This document shows, in pieces, positions 31,016 to 39,867 of a stretch of DNA of 64,000 nt; positions within the stretch are counted from its first letter, which is position 1, and every line of letters begins with the position of its first letter. The DNA is from Kitasatospora sp. SolWspMP-SS2h. GTDB lineage: Bacteria > Actinomycetota > Actinomycetes > Streptomycetales > Streptomycetaceae. Below the pieces are notes generated by a model. It worked only from the letters and a program-made list of their open reading frames with translations, was not told where the DNA came from and ran no database searches. The position numbers and the translations under genes were made by a program. The DNA is taken from positions 131,562 to 195,561 of the forward strand of contig NZ_QLLT01000016.1 of assembly GCF_003259315.1 (NCBI RefSeq), in the 5' to 3' direction.

Positions 31016-32265
31016 TCAGACCGGGGAGCGCTCCTGCGGGAGCGGGGCCCGGGACTCCGGCTCCACCGGGACCGGCGCCGCGGCTCCCGCCGGGTCGGCC
31101 GGGGAACGGCGCCCGGGCGGGTCGGCGGCCCGCACCTGTTCCAGGGCCCGGTCCAGGCCGCGGCGCAGCACCGGCGCGAGCGGCCTCTCGACCAGCCGGT
31201 GCACCAGCCAGGCGACCACCAGCATCGCCGCGGTGACCGTCCCGACCGCCGGCCACGGGCCCATCCCGCTGCGGTGCAGCCAGCGCAGCGCCGTCCAGCC
31301 GATGGCTTCGTGCAGCAGGTACAGCGGGTAGGTGAGCGCTCCGGCGACGGTCAGCCAGCGCCACTGGATCCGCGCGGTCCACCCGAGCGCGACCGCCAGC
31401 ACCGCCAGGTACGCGAGGGTGACCAGCAGGGCCACCGGCCAGTGTTCGAGGCGCAGGCCGGCGGCGTCCAGCGGCGCGACCCGCGCGTCGCCCAGCGAGG
31501 GCTGCACCTCCGCCTGGTGGCGCAGCCCGTTCTCGACCGACAGCGCCCAGTTGAACCCGACGATGCCCCACAGCAGCAGGTTCGGACCGAACCTGTGCAT
31601 CAGGTACATCGCCATTCCGGCCACGAAGAACGAGGAGTACTCCGACATGCCGAGGGAGTCGACGAGGGGGGTCGACCACGCCGAGGCCGCGGTCCACAGC
31701 ACGCAGAAGACGACGACCCTGCGGTACGTCAGCCCGCGCCACACCAGCGGGGCGAACAGCAGGTAGAAGCGCATCTCCACCCACAGCGTCCAGTAGACCG
31801 CGTCCACGCTGTCCAGGTTCAGCCCGAGGTGGAACATGGTCAGGTTGGCCAGCACCGCGTCCACGGTCAGCGGCTTGCGCCGGGTCGGCCACAGCGCCAG
31901 GAACGCCGTGGTCGTGAGCACCGCGAACCAGTAGGCCGGGTACAGCCGGACCACCCGGGAGCGGACGAAGTCCCCGAGGCCGCGCCCCAGGAGCTCATGC
32001 AGATCACGAAGCCGCTGATGACGAAGAACAGGCACACCCCGGTCCAGGTGTACGCGCCGAGTTCCGCGTAGCCGTGGAACACCTCCACCGCCGGCCGCTC
32101 CCAGGCGCTCTCCGCCGGCTTCGTGCCCCCGCCGTAGCCCACGTAGTGGTGGAAGAGCACCATCAGCGCGGCGACCAGCCGCAGTCCGTCCAGGGCCGCC
32201 AGCCGGCCCCGGGATCGCGGTTCCCGGGGCGGGTCGCCGCCCGGGCGACGCAGGAGAAGTTCCAC
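31016..32265 (-). pseudogene. Acyltransferase-3 family membrane protein, one frameshift
   Basis: The protein would be about 416 residues with ~10 membrane helices, an OafA/Oac-type O-acyltransferase. The first part (32265 to ~31990, GTG start after GGAAGGA) reads RLAALDGLRLVAALMVLFHHY, with the catalytic-type RAxDGLR and histidine. It continues to VCLFFVISGFVICMSSWG. The rest continues only in another frame from GRGLGDFVRSRVVRLYPAYW to the end at 31016. Restoring one G in the G-run read on the minus strand (CCCC at 31985-31988 on the plus strand) gives one uninterrupted family member. This is a recent inactivation, a phase-variable tract or a sequencing error. Confidence 0.8.
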
Positions 32266-32441
32266 CGGTCATCCTTCCGGGACGCTGCCAGGAGTGGAAC
32301 TCCGGCGCCGGTCAACGCGCAGCCCACCGGTCGTGCCCCGCACGACCCTCCCCCGCAGGATGACCCGCCACCGACCGGACCGCCGTGGTCCACGTCTCCT
32401 GACACCGGATCCTGACGACAGTTTTCCGAAGCCTTTACCGG
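32266..32441. other. Interval upstream of the acyltransferase
   Basis: No gene is supported in these bases. The ribosome site of the acyltransferase lies at its left end. It is followed by the displaced NHL/thioredoxin fragment. Confidence 0.4.
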
Positions 32442-32567
32442 CCGCCGGCGCCCTCGCCCGAGCTGGTGGGCAGGGGCGGACGGCTGAACACCGGCGGCAA
32501 GGACCTGTCGCCGGCCGACTTCCGCGGCAAGTTCGCGATCGTGGGCTTCTGGACTCTCTGCTACTAG
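32442..32567 (+). pseudogene. Displaced 5' fragment of the NHL/thioredoxin gene
   Basis: The translation PELVGRGGRLNTGGKDLSPADFRGKFAIVGFWTLCY matches the start of the intact protein at 33807 (PELVGAGGWLNTGGKDLSLADFRGRILVLDFWTFC). It then stops at TAG 32565-32567, just where the CxxC active site should begin. No ATG or GTG start is left in frame. The fragment has typical high-GC codons, while the matching part of the intact gene does not. It looks like the original 5' end, displaced when the Fic-bearing segment arrived. Confidence 0.75.
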
Positions 32568-32667
32568 GGATCGGTCCGTGGCAACTGTCGCTGCCGGCCG
32601 AAGTGCGCAGGCGGAAGGATCGCCCCTCGGGGTGACACCGGGGCGACCGGGCAGAGTCCCCCGCTCG

Positions 32668-32710
32668 GAGTTGATAAGTTCAATTAGCCGTCGTCGGCAC
32701 GTATCAACTC
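32668..32710. promoter_or_regulatory. Inverted repeat upstream of fic
   Basis: GAGTTGATA (32668-32676) and TATCAACTC (32702-32710) are perfect 9-base arms 25 bases apart, in an AT-richer patch. They end just before the GAGGAGGA ribosome site. This could be an operator around the promoter or an RNA hairpin controlling translation of fic. Confidence 0.55.
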
Positions 32711-32725
32711 CAGAGGAGGAAGTTC

Positions 32726-33760
32726 GTGGCAGGCAGGGGCAGGCCCAGCCGCAGCACGGTGTACCAGCGGCTGAGCGGGGCCCTGGCCGAGCTGAACGAA
32801 CGCTTCGGCGGGCTGCCCAGCCCCCAGGAGGCCCAGGAGGTCTGGGACGACATCTGGCACCAGGAAGCGCACCACTCGACTGCGCTCGAAGGCAACACCC
32901 TCGTCCTTCGCGAGGTCGAGGCGCTACTCGACCGGGGCCGGGCTGTCGGCGCCAAGCCGCTGAAGGAGTACAACGAGGTCCGGGGCTACGCGGATGCCGC
33001 CCGCTGGGTCTACGGGCAAGCCCTCGAACCGGACGCGTGGCACGACGGACGGCTGATCACGCTCGGCGAGGTCCGCCACATCCACCACGTCACCATGTCG
33101 CCGGTCTGGAACGTCGCACCTCATCCGGAAGCCACCGATAGGGAGGGCCCTGGCAGCTTCCGGGAGCACGACATCCACCCGTTCGCGGAGGGGATGACGC
33201 CTCCGAAGTGGCCGCTCGTTCCCGCTCACGTCGAGCAGTGGGTCAGCGAGGTCTGCGCCTTCGGCAAGCAGATCGAGGGCGGTGAGGAACTGGACCGGCC
33301 GCTCCCGGAAGTACTGGCCGGGATCCACAACCGGTTCGAGCGCATCCATCCGTTCCTCGATGGCAACGGGCGAACAGGACGGCTGGTGATGAACCTGGTT
33401 CTCGTCCGCCTGGGCTATCCGCCGATCATCATCCTCAAACGGCAGCGGGAGGCTTACCTGGCCGCCTTGCGCCGCGCGGACGCGGGTGACTACGGAGCCC
33501 TCGGCGAGCTGATCGCCCGGGCCATGGAGGACAACCTCAACCGCTTCATCGTGCCGAACGTGGCCGGCCCCGCGCGGCTGGTTCCGCTTGCCGCGCTCGT
33601 GGACGCGGAGCACTCCCTGGCCGCACTGCGGCAGGCGGCCCAGCGGGGTCGGCTCAACGCCGTGCAGGGGCCGGACGGGGTGTGGCGCTCGTCCCGCAAG
33701 TCCGTAGCCGCCTACAAGGCCGGCAAGCACCGGCGCAGGCCCAAGTCCGACGGTGTCTGA
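32726..33760 (+). CDS. Fic family protein (putative AMP-transferase)
   Basis: The 344-residue protein carries the complete Fic active site HPFLDGNGRTGR (208-219), which transfers AMP from ATP to Ser/Thr/Tyr of target proteins. An autoinhibitory motif S51-TALE55-GN sits near the N-terminus, in the position of class II Fic proteins. The glutamate there blocks productive ATP binding until relieved. A winged-helix-like C-terminal part (LRQAAQRGRLNAVQGPDGVWRSSRKSVAAYKAG) could bind DNA. The GTG start follows GAGGAGGA. No separate antitoxin gene adjoins it. GC is lower than the surrounding core genes and it interrupts the NHL/thioredoxin locus, so it is probably horizontally acquired. Confidence 0.92.
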   Translation: MAGRGRPSRSTVYQRLSGALAELNERFGGLPSPQEAQEVWDDIWHQEAHHSTALEGNTLVLREVEALLDRGRAVGAKPLKEYNEVRGYADAARWVYGQALEPDAWHDGRLITLGEVRHIHHVTMSPVWNVAPHPEATDREGPGSFREHDIHPFAEGMTPPKWPLVPAHVEQWVSEVCAFGKQIEGGEELDRPLPEVLAGIHNRFERIHPFLDGNGRTGRLVMNLVLVRLGYPPIIILKRQREAYLAALRRADAGDYGALGELIARAMEDNLNRFIVPNVAGPARLVPLAALVDAEHSLAALRQAAQRGRLNAVQGPDGVWRSSRKSVAAYKAGKHRRRPKSDGV

Positions 33761-33806
33761 GCGCAGGAGCGGATTGCTTCCCGACCCGATGGGGTTGGAT
33801 GCAGGT

Positions 33807-35627
33807 ATGGCTTCTCGTGCACGTGTCCGCGCCCCCGAGCTGGTGGGCGCCGGTGGATGGCTCAACACAGGCGGCAAGGATCTGTCCCTGGCAGACTTCC
33901 GAGGTCGCATTCTGGTACTGGACTTCTGGACCTTCTGCTGCATCAACTGCCTCCACGTCCTGGACGAGCTCCGGGAGTTGGAGGAGCGGCACCGGGACAC
34001 CGTGGTGATCGTCGGCGTGCACTCGCCGAAGTTCGTCCACGAGGCCGACCACCGGGCGGTGGTGGACGCGGTGGCGCGGTACGAGGTGCACCATCCGGTG
34101 CTGGACGATCCGGAGCTGGTGACGTGGAAGCAGTACGCGGTGCGGGCCTGGCCGACGCTGGTGGTGATCGACCCGGAGGGGTACGTGGTCGCGCAGCACG
34201 CCGGGGAGGGGCACGCGCACGCGATCGCGAAGCTGGTGGAGGAGCTGGAGGCCGAGCACGCGGCGAAGGGGACGCTGCGGCGCGGCGACGGGCCGTACGT
34301 GGCGCCCGAGCCGGAGGCGGGGGACCTGCGCTTCCCGGGGAAGGCGGTGCGGCTGCCGGACGGGCACTACCTGGTCGCGGACTCGGGGCACCACGCGCTG
34401 GTGGAGCTGGCCGAGGACGGCGAGCGGGTGGTGCGGCGGATCGGTGACGGCGTGCGCGGGCTGGTGGACGGGGTCGAGCCGCGGTTCAGCGAGCCGCAGG
34501 GGCTGGCGCTGGTGCCGGCGGGCCTCGACCTGGGCTACGACGTGGTGGTGGCCGACACCGTCAACCACGTGCTGCGCGGCGTCCGGCTGGCGGACGGCCG
34601 GGTGACCACGCTGGCCGGCACCGGGAGGCAGTGGTGGCAGGGCTCGCCGACCGCGGGCCCGGCCCGCGAGGTGGAGCTGTCCTCGCCGTGGGACGTCGCG
34701 TTCTTCGACGGCCGGGTGTGGATCGCGATGGCGGGCGTGCACCAGCTGTGGTCGTTCGACCCGGCGGTCGGGACGGTCGCCGTCGCGGCGGGCACCACCA
34801 ACGAGGGCCTGGTGGATGGCCCGGCCGCGGAGGCGTGGTTCGCCCAGCCGTCCGGCCTGGCGGTGTCCGCGGACGGCGAGCGGCTGTGGGTGGCGGACTC
34901 GGAGACCTCCGCGCTGCGCTGGGTCTCGCGTGGAACCGGCGAGGTGCGCACCGCCGTCGGCACCGGCCTGTTCGACTTCGGGCACCGGGACGGCGCGGCC
35001 GGGCAGGCGCTGCTCCAGCACCCGCTGGGCGTCACCGTGCTCCCGGACGGTTCGGTGGCCGTCAGCGACACCTACAACCACGCGCTGCGCCGCTACGACC
35101 CGGCGACCGGCGAGGTCAGCACGCTGGCCACCGACCTGCGCGAGCCGTCCGGCGCGGTGGTGGTGGACGGGGACATCGTGGTGGTGGAGTCCGCCCGGCA
35201 CCGGCTGACCAGGCTGCGGCTGCCCGAGGAGGCGGTCCGGGTCGAGGCCGTCGCGCACCGCACCCGGCGGGCCGCCACCGAGGTCGCTCCGGGCGCGTTC
35301 CGGCTGGACGTGGTGTTCTCCGCGCCGTCCGGCCAGAAGCTGGACGAGCGCTACGGCCCGTCCACCCGGCTGCTGGTCAGCGCGACGCCGCCGGAGCTGC
35401 TGGTGTCGGGCGCGGGCGCGGACAGCGCGCTCGGCCGCGAGCTGGTGCTCTCCGGCGAGGTGGCCGAGGGCGTGCTGCACGTCTCGGCGATGGCGGCGTC
35501 CTGCGACGACGACCCGGCGGTCGAGTACCCGGCCTGCCACGTGCACCAGCAGGACTGGGGCGTGCCGGTGAAGCTGGTGGCGGGCGGCGCGAGCCGGCTG
35601 CCGCTGGTGCTGGCCGGGATGGAGTGA
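33807..35627 (+). CDS. NHL-repeat protein with thioredoxin-like domain
   Basis: The 606-residue protein has an N-terminal thioredoxin/TlpA-like domain with redox motif C-INC in WTFCCINCLHVL. About five NHL beta-propeller repeats follow (for example FSEPQGLALVPAG, LSSPWDVAFFDG, FAQPSGLAVSADG, LQHPLGVTVLPDG), then a beta C-terminal domain. It is soluble with no signal peptide and may reduce or sense disulfides in the cytoplasm. ATG 33807 matches homologues; the upstream in-frame GTG at 33753 is inside the fic 3' end. The first ~150 bases use atypical codons (GCT, TCT, CGT, ACA, GTA) and then switch to high-GC usage, a sign of 5' replacement. Confidence 0.9.
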   Translation: MASRARVRAPELVGAGGWLNTGGKDLSLADFRGRILVLDFWTFCCINCLHVLDELRELEERHRDTVVIVGVHSPKFVHEADHRAVVDAVARYEVHHPVLDDPELVTWKQYAVRAWPTLVVIDPEGYVVAQHAGEGHAHAIAKLVEELEAEHAAKGTLRRGDGPYVAPEPEAGDLRFPGKAVRLPDGHYLVADSGHHALVELAEDGERVVRRIGDGVRGLVDGVEPRFSEPQGLALVPAGLDLGYDVVVADTVNHVLRGVRLADGRVTTLAGTGRQWWQGSPTAGPAREVELSSPWDVAFFDGRVWIAMAGVHQLWSFDPAVGTVAVAAGTTNEGLVDGPAAEAWFAQPSGLAVSADGERLWVADSETSALRWVSRGTGEVRTAVGTGLFDFGHRDGAAGQALLQHPLGVTVLPDGSVAVSDTYNHALRRYDPATGEVSTLATDLREPSGAVVVDGDIVVVESARHRLTRLRLPEEAVRVEAVAHRTRRAATEVAPGAFRLDVVFSAPSGQKLDERYGPSTRLLVSATPPELLVSGAGADSALGRELVLSGEVAEGVLHVSAMAASCDDDPAVEYPACHVHQQDWGVPVKLVAGGASRLPLVLAGME

Positions 35628-35633
35628 GACGCG

Positions 35634-35664
35634 GACGGGGGCGGGCCGTCGGCCCGCCCCCGTC
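35634..35664 (+). terminator. Terminator between NHL gene and M18 peptidase
   Basis: GACGGGGGCGGGCC (35634-35647) pairs perfectly with 35651-35664 around GTC. The two genes converge here, so it can serve both. Confidence 0.85.
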
Positions 35665-35678
35665 GTCCGGGATGCCGT

Positions 35679-36980
35679 TCAGCCCTCCAGGAACGCCTTG
35701 ATCGCGCTCGCCAGGTAGTGCGGGTCCTCCGCGCCGCACAGCTCGCGGGCGGAGTGCATGGACAGCGCCGCGATGCCGCAGTCGACGGTGGTGATGCCGA
35801 GCCGGGCCGCGGTGATCGGGCCGATCGTGGTGCCGCAGGGCATCGCGTTGTTGGAGACGAAGGACTGCCACGGCACGCCGGCCTTCTCGCAGGCGGCGGC
35901 GAACACCGCCCGGCCGACCCCGTCGGTGGCGTACCGGTTGTTGACGTTGACCTTGAGGATCGGGCCGCCGTTGGGCATCGGGTGGTGGCCGGGCTCGTGC
36001 CGCTCGCTGTAGTTGGGGTGCACCGCGTGGCCCATGTCGGAGGAGAGGCAGACGGTGCCGGCCAGCGCCCGGGCGCGGTCCTCCAGGGTGCCGCCACGGG
36101 CGTGGCAGGAGCGCTCCAGCACGTTCCCCAGCAGCGGGCTCTGCGCGCCGGTGTCGGACTCGCTGCCGGTCTCCTCGTGGTCGAACGCGGCCAGCACCGG
36201 GATGCACGGCAGGTCCGCGCCGGCCTCGGCGACGGCGGCCAGCGCGGCGGTGGCGGCGTGCACGGACAGCTGGTTGTCCAGCCGCGGCCCGGCCAGCAGT
36301 TCGCGGTCGCGGCCCAGGTAGGCGGGCGGCTGCACGTCGTGCGCCATCAGGTCCCAGCCGGCCACGTCGGCGGCGTCCAGCCCGGCCTTCCCGGCGACGT
36401 ACTCCAGCAGGGCGCCCTCGGTGGTGCCGCCGATCCCCCAGATCGGCGTCAGGTGGCGCTGGCGGTCGAGCTTGAGGCCGTCGTTGACCCCGCGGTCGAG
36501 GTGGATGGCCAGCTGCGGCACCCGCAGCAGCGGCTCGTCCAGGTGCACCAGGCGGGTGGTGCCGTCGCGCAGCGCGAGCCGGCCGGAGATCCCGAGGTCC
36601 CGGTCGAGCCAGGTGTTGAGCGGGACGCCGCCGTAGATCTCCACGGCGACCTGCCGCCAGCCGGCCGAGCTGGTGTCCGGGACCGGCTTGACCCGCAGGT
36701 TCGGCGAGTCGGTGTGGGTGCCGACCACCCGGTACGGGGTCGCGGCCGTCGCGTTCGGCGGCACGTACCAGGCCATCAGGGCGCCGCCGCGCACCAGGTA
36801 GCGGCCCCCGCCGTCGCCGTCCCACGCGTCCGTCTCGTTGACCCGGCGGAAGCCGACCCGCTCCAGCCGCTCGGCCGCGCTCGCCACCGCGTGGTACGGC
36901 GAGGGGGAGGCCGCGAGGAAGGCGATGAGGTCGTCCGTGTGCTTCCGGTCGAAGTGGGCCGTTCGGGCGACGGTCGACAT
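35679..36980 (-). CDS. apeB: M18 family aminopeptidase
   Basis: The 433-residue protein matches aspartyl-type M18 zinc aminopeptidases. Metal ligands and catalytic segments are visible: VGTHTDSPNLRVKP, IWGIGG region, FDHEETGSESDTGA, SSDMGHAVHPNYS and NRYATDG. The product removes N-terminal (often acidic or neutral) residues in the cytoplasm and assembles into large oligomers. ATG 36980 follows AGGAG. It stands alone between the NHL gene and the acyl-CoA dehydrogenase. Confidence 0.93.
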   Translation of the reverse strand: MSTVARTAHFDRKHTDDLIAFLAASPSPYHAVASAAERLERVGFRRVNETDAWDGDGGGRYLVRGGALMAWYVPPNATAATPYRVVGTHTDSPNLRVKPVPDTSSAGWRQVAVEIYGGVPLNTWLDRDLGISGRLALRDGTTRLVHLDEPLLRVPQLAIHLDRGVNDGLKLDRQRHLTPIWGIGGTTEGALLEYVAGKAGLDAADVAGWDLMAHDVQPPAYLGRDRELLAGPRLDNQLSVHAATAALAAVAEAGADLPCIPVLAAFDHEETGSESDTGAQSPLLGNVLERSCHARGGTLEDRARALAGTVCLSSDMGHAVHPNYSERHEPGHHPMPNGGPILKVNVNNRYATDGVGRAVFAAACEKAGVPWQSFVSNNAMPCGTTIGPITAARLGITTVDCGIAALSMHSARELCGAEDPHYLASAIKAFLEG

Positions 36981-37195
36981 TTTGCTCCTGGGTAGAGGGC
37001 GGGGCGGGCCTGGTGGGGTTGCCGGTCCGCACCATGAGCATATGCCCGTACACGGACAGGGCCGCGGGAAGTCCGCAACGGTGACACAACAGTGAACGGG
37101 CCGCGACCCGGCGCCGCTTCCGGGGTGCTCCGGGGCGGCTCGGAGCGGCCCCGGAGCGCCCCGGGAGCGACTCCGCGCGCCCCCGGAGCGGACGA

Positions 37196-37232
37196 CGCCG
37201 CGGGGCCCGGTGGAGTACCGGGCCCCGCGGCG
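37196..37232. terminator. Strong hairpin terminator after the acyl-CoA dehydrogenase
   Basis: CGCCGCGGGGCCCGGT (37196-37211) pairs perfectly with 37217-37232 around GGAGT. It lies 38 bases beyond the stop of the dehydrogenase. Confidence 0.85.
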
Positions 37233-37269
37233 TGAGGGTGGGTCGGGCGGTCCTGTGGCGGGCGCCGGG

Positions 37270-39099
37270 TCAGAACGCCTCTTCGGCCAGCTCCATCAGC
37301 TCGTTGTCGATGTGCTCGGCGATCTGGCGCTGCGCGGCGGTGGTCGGCAGCACGGTGCGGGCGAAGTGCTTGGCCGCGGCGACCTTGCCGCGGTAGAACG
37401 GCACGTCCTTCTCGGAGGCGCCGGCCTCCAGCTTGGCGAGCGCGACGGCGGCCTGGCGCAGCAGCAGCCAGCCGACCACCACGTCGCCGGAGACCAGCAG
37501 CAGGCGGGTGGTGTTCTGGCCCACCTTGTACATGTTCTTGACGTCCTGCTCGACGGACGACAGGTCGGCGATCAGGGTGCCGACGATGGCCTCCAGGTCG
37601 CCGGCGGCCTTGGCCAGCAGGTCGCGCTCGGCGGCCAGCTCGGCGCCGCCCTCGCCGGCGGCCAGGAACTTGGTGATCTGCTCGTTGACGGCGGTCAGCG
37701 CCTGGCCGCCGTCCTTGACGATCTTCCGGAAGAAGAAGTCCTGGCCCTGGATGGCGGTGGTGCCCTCGTACAGGGTGTCGATCTTGGCGTCCCGGATGTA
37801 CTGCTCGATCGGGTACTCCTGCAGGTAGCCGGAGCCGCCGAAGGTCTGCAGCGACTGGGCCAGCTGCTCGTAGGACTTCTCCGAGCCGTAGCCCTTCACG
37901 ATCGGCAGCAGCAGGTCGTTCAGGCGCTCGGCGGCGGCGTCGTGCTCGCCGCGCAGGCGGGCGGCCAGCATGTCGTCCTGCACCGAGGCGGTGTAGAGCA
38001 CCAGGGCGCGCATGCCCTCGGCGTACGCCTTCTGGGTGAGCAGCGAGCGGCGCACGTCGGGGTGGTGGGTGATGGTGACGCGCGGCGCGGTCTTGTCCAT
38101 GAACTGCGAGATGTCGGCGCCCTGCACGCGCTCCTTGGCGTACTCCAGCGCGTTCAGGTAGCCGGTGGACAGGGTGGCGATGGCCTTCGTGCCGACCATC
38201 ATCCGGGCGAACTCGATGATCTTGAACATCTGGCGGATGCCGTCGACGGTCTCGCCCAGCAGCCAGCCCTTGGCCGGGTGCTTGGCGCCGAAGGTCATCT
38301 CGCAGGTGTTGGACGCCTTGAGGCCCATCTTGTGCTCGACGTTGGTGGCGTAGGCGCCGTTGCGCTCGCCGAGCTCGCCGGTCTCCCAGTCGAAGTCGAA
38401 CTTCGGCACGATGTACAGGCCCAGGCCCTTGGTGCCCGGCTTGCCGCCCTCGGGGCGGGCCAGCACCAGGTGGATGATGTTCTCGGACATGTCGTGCTCG
38501 CCCGAGGTGATGAAGCGCTTGACGCCCTCGATGTGCCAGGAGCCGTCCTCCTGCTTGACCGCCTTGGTGCGGCCGGCGCCCACGTCCGAGCCGGCGTCCG
38601 GCTCGGTCAGCACCATGGTGGCGCCCCAGAGGCCCTCGACCATCCGCTGGGCGACCTTCTGCTGCTCCTCGGTGCCCTCGTCGTAGACGACGCCGGCGAA
38701 GGCCGGGCCGGAGGAGTACATCCAGATCGCCGGGTTGGAGCCGAGCACCTGCTCCGCGTACGCCCAGACCAGGGAGTTCGGGGTGACCTGGCCGCCGATG
38801 CCCTCCGGGATGCCCAGGCGCCACCACTCGGCGTCCATGAAGGTCTGGTAGCTCTTCTTGAAGGTCTCCGGGATCGGAGCCGTGTTGGTCTCCGGGTCGA
38901 ACACCGGCGGGTTGCGGTCGGCGTCGACGAAGGAGGCCGCGAGGTCGTTCTCGGCCAGCCGGGAGATCTCGCTGAGGATGTTCTTCGCGGTGTCGACGTC
39001 CATGTCGGCGAACGGACCGGTGCCGTACACCTGGTCGCGGCCGAACACCTCGAAGAGGTTGAACTCCACGTCCCGCAGGTTGGACTTGTAGTGACCCAT
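37270..39099 (-). CDS. Acyl-CoA dehydrogenase, FadE5-like
   Basis: The 609-residue flavoprotein opens with GHYKSNLRDVEFNLFEVFG, the hallmark of the mycobacterial FadE5 group. It has the acyl-CoA dehydrogenase segments MVLTEPDAGSDVGAGRTKA (FAD binding), RFITSGEHD and QTFGGSGYLQEYPIEQYIRDAKIDTLYEGTTAIQ. Its extra C-terminal helical domain is typical of the long class. It oxidises fatty acyl-CoAs to enoyl-CoAs in beta-oxidation. ATG 39099 fits homologues. A TetR-like operator lies about 80 bases upstream. No other beta-oxidation gene is adjacent. Confidence 0.94.
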   Translation of the reverse strand: MGHYKSNLRDVEFNLFEVFGRDQVYGTGPFADMDVDTAKNILSEISRLAENDLAASFVDADRNPPVFDPETNTAPIPETFKKSYQTFMDAEWWRLGIPEGIGGQVTPNSLVWAYAEQVLGSNPAIWMYSSGPAFAGVVYDEGTEEQQKVAQRMVEGLWGATMVLTEPDAGSDVGAGRTKAVKQEDGSWHIEGVKRFITSGEHDMSENIIHLVLARPEGGKPGTKGLGLYIVPKFDFDWETGELGERNGAYATNVEHKMGLKASNTCEMTFGAKHPAKGWLLGETVDGIRQMFKIIEFARMMVGTKAIATLSTGYLNALEYAKERVQGADISQFMDKTAPRVTITHHPDVRRSLLTQKAYAEGMRALVLYTASVQDDMLAARLRGEHDAAAERLNDLLLPIVKGYGSEKSYEQLAQSLQTFGGSGYLQEYPIEQYIRDAKIDTLYEGTTAIQGQDFFFRKIVKDGGQALTAVNEQITKFLAAGEGGAELAAERDLLAKAAGDLEAIVGTLIADLSSVEQDVKNMYKVGQNTTRLLLVSGDVVVGWLLLRQAAVALAKLEAGASEKDVPFYRGKVAAAKHFARTVLPTTAAQRQIAEHIDNELMELAEEAF

Positions 39100-39177
39100 G
39101 ACCGTTTCTCCGGTTCGTCTGCTCCACGGGCGGCCGCTTCCGGCGCACCGCTTACCCACCAGTACGCCCCATGATGC

Positions 39178-39189
39178 TACCGGTTGGTA
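39178..39189. promoter_or_regulatory. Candidate operator upstream of fadE5-like gene
   Basis: TACC-GGTT-GGTA is a 12-base inverted repeat in an AT-richer patch 79 bases before the dehydrogenase start. TACC/GGTA half-sites are typical of TetR-family fatty-acid regulators. The regulator is not in the window. Confidence 0.5.
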
Positions 39190-39312
39190 ACTTGTTCAAG
39201 CCCCCTGACGTGACGGAGCTATGAACGTGGTCACGTCCCACAATGGCCCCCCGGGCCGGATTGTGCGGATCACCCGCCCCCAAGCGGGGCGCGGCCCGAT
39301 AGCCTTGTCCCC

Positions 39313-39801
39313 GTGTACGGCTACGAGCAGAGCGCCTACCAGGACCCCTACCAGCAGCAGATGCAGCAGGGGATGTCCGGCATGCCCGGCCCCGGGTACG
39401 GCGACCCGCAGGCCGCCCAGCAGTCGCTCTACCCCGAGCCCTCGCCGCCCTCGCTCGCGGACGCGGTGCGCGCCTTCACCACCGGCGCGATGCCCGTGGA
39501 GGACTTCCAGGCCATCTTCATCACCTCCAAGGTGTACTGCCCGCGCGGCGACCGCCCCGGCTTCCTGGCCCTGCACAACACCCCGACCCCGGTCATCCCG
39601 ATGTTCAGCTCGCTCAAGGAGCTGAAGCGGTACGCGGGCAAGGAGTCCAAGCACTTCACGGTGACCGGCGCGGAGATCCTCGACCTGCTGCCCACCGGCT
39701 ACGGCTTCGCCCTCGACATGGAGGGCGAGCACCGGATGGTCTTCGACGCGCGGGCGGTCGAGCAGATGGTGGACTTCACCATGCGCCGCATGTACGGCTG
39801 A
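39313..39801 (+). CDS. SseB-family protein
   Basis: The 162-residue protein has a disordered Gln/Pro/Tyr-rich N-terminus (YEQSAYQDPYQQQMQQG). A globular SseB-N type domain follows, with AVRAFTTGAMPVEDFQAIFITSKVYCPRG, FLALHNTPTPVIPMFSSLKELKRYAG and TGAEILDLLPTGYGFALDMEGEHRM. Streptomycete SseB-like proteins are uncharacterised; the family name comes from a serine-sensitivity phenotype. It begins with GTG. Confidence 0.85.
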   Translation: MYGYEQSAYQDPYQQQMQQGMSGMPGPGYGDPQAAQQSLYPEPSPPSLADAVRAFTTGAMPVEDFQAIFITSKVYCPRGDRPGFLALHNTPTPVIPMFSSLKELKRYAGKESKHFTVTGAEILDLLPTGYGFALDMEGEHRMVFDARAVEQMVDFTMRRMYG

Positions 39802-39867
39802 CCCCCGCCCTCCTTCCCCACCCCCGCCCCCTCCTCCCGCACTTCCGGCCGGACGGGAATGCGTCCA

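Noticed and set aside
32266..32272. ATG at 32272 as start of the acyltransferase
   Set aside because: It is in the C-terminal frame but upstream sequence in that frame has no family similarity. The family N-terminus is in the other frame from GTG 32265.
33753..33806. An N-terminal extension of the NHL/thioredoxin protein from GTG 33753
   Set aside because: It overlaps the end of fic. The displaced fragment and homologues support the start at 33807.
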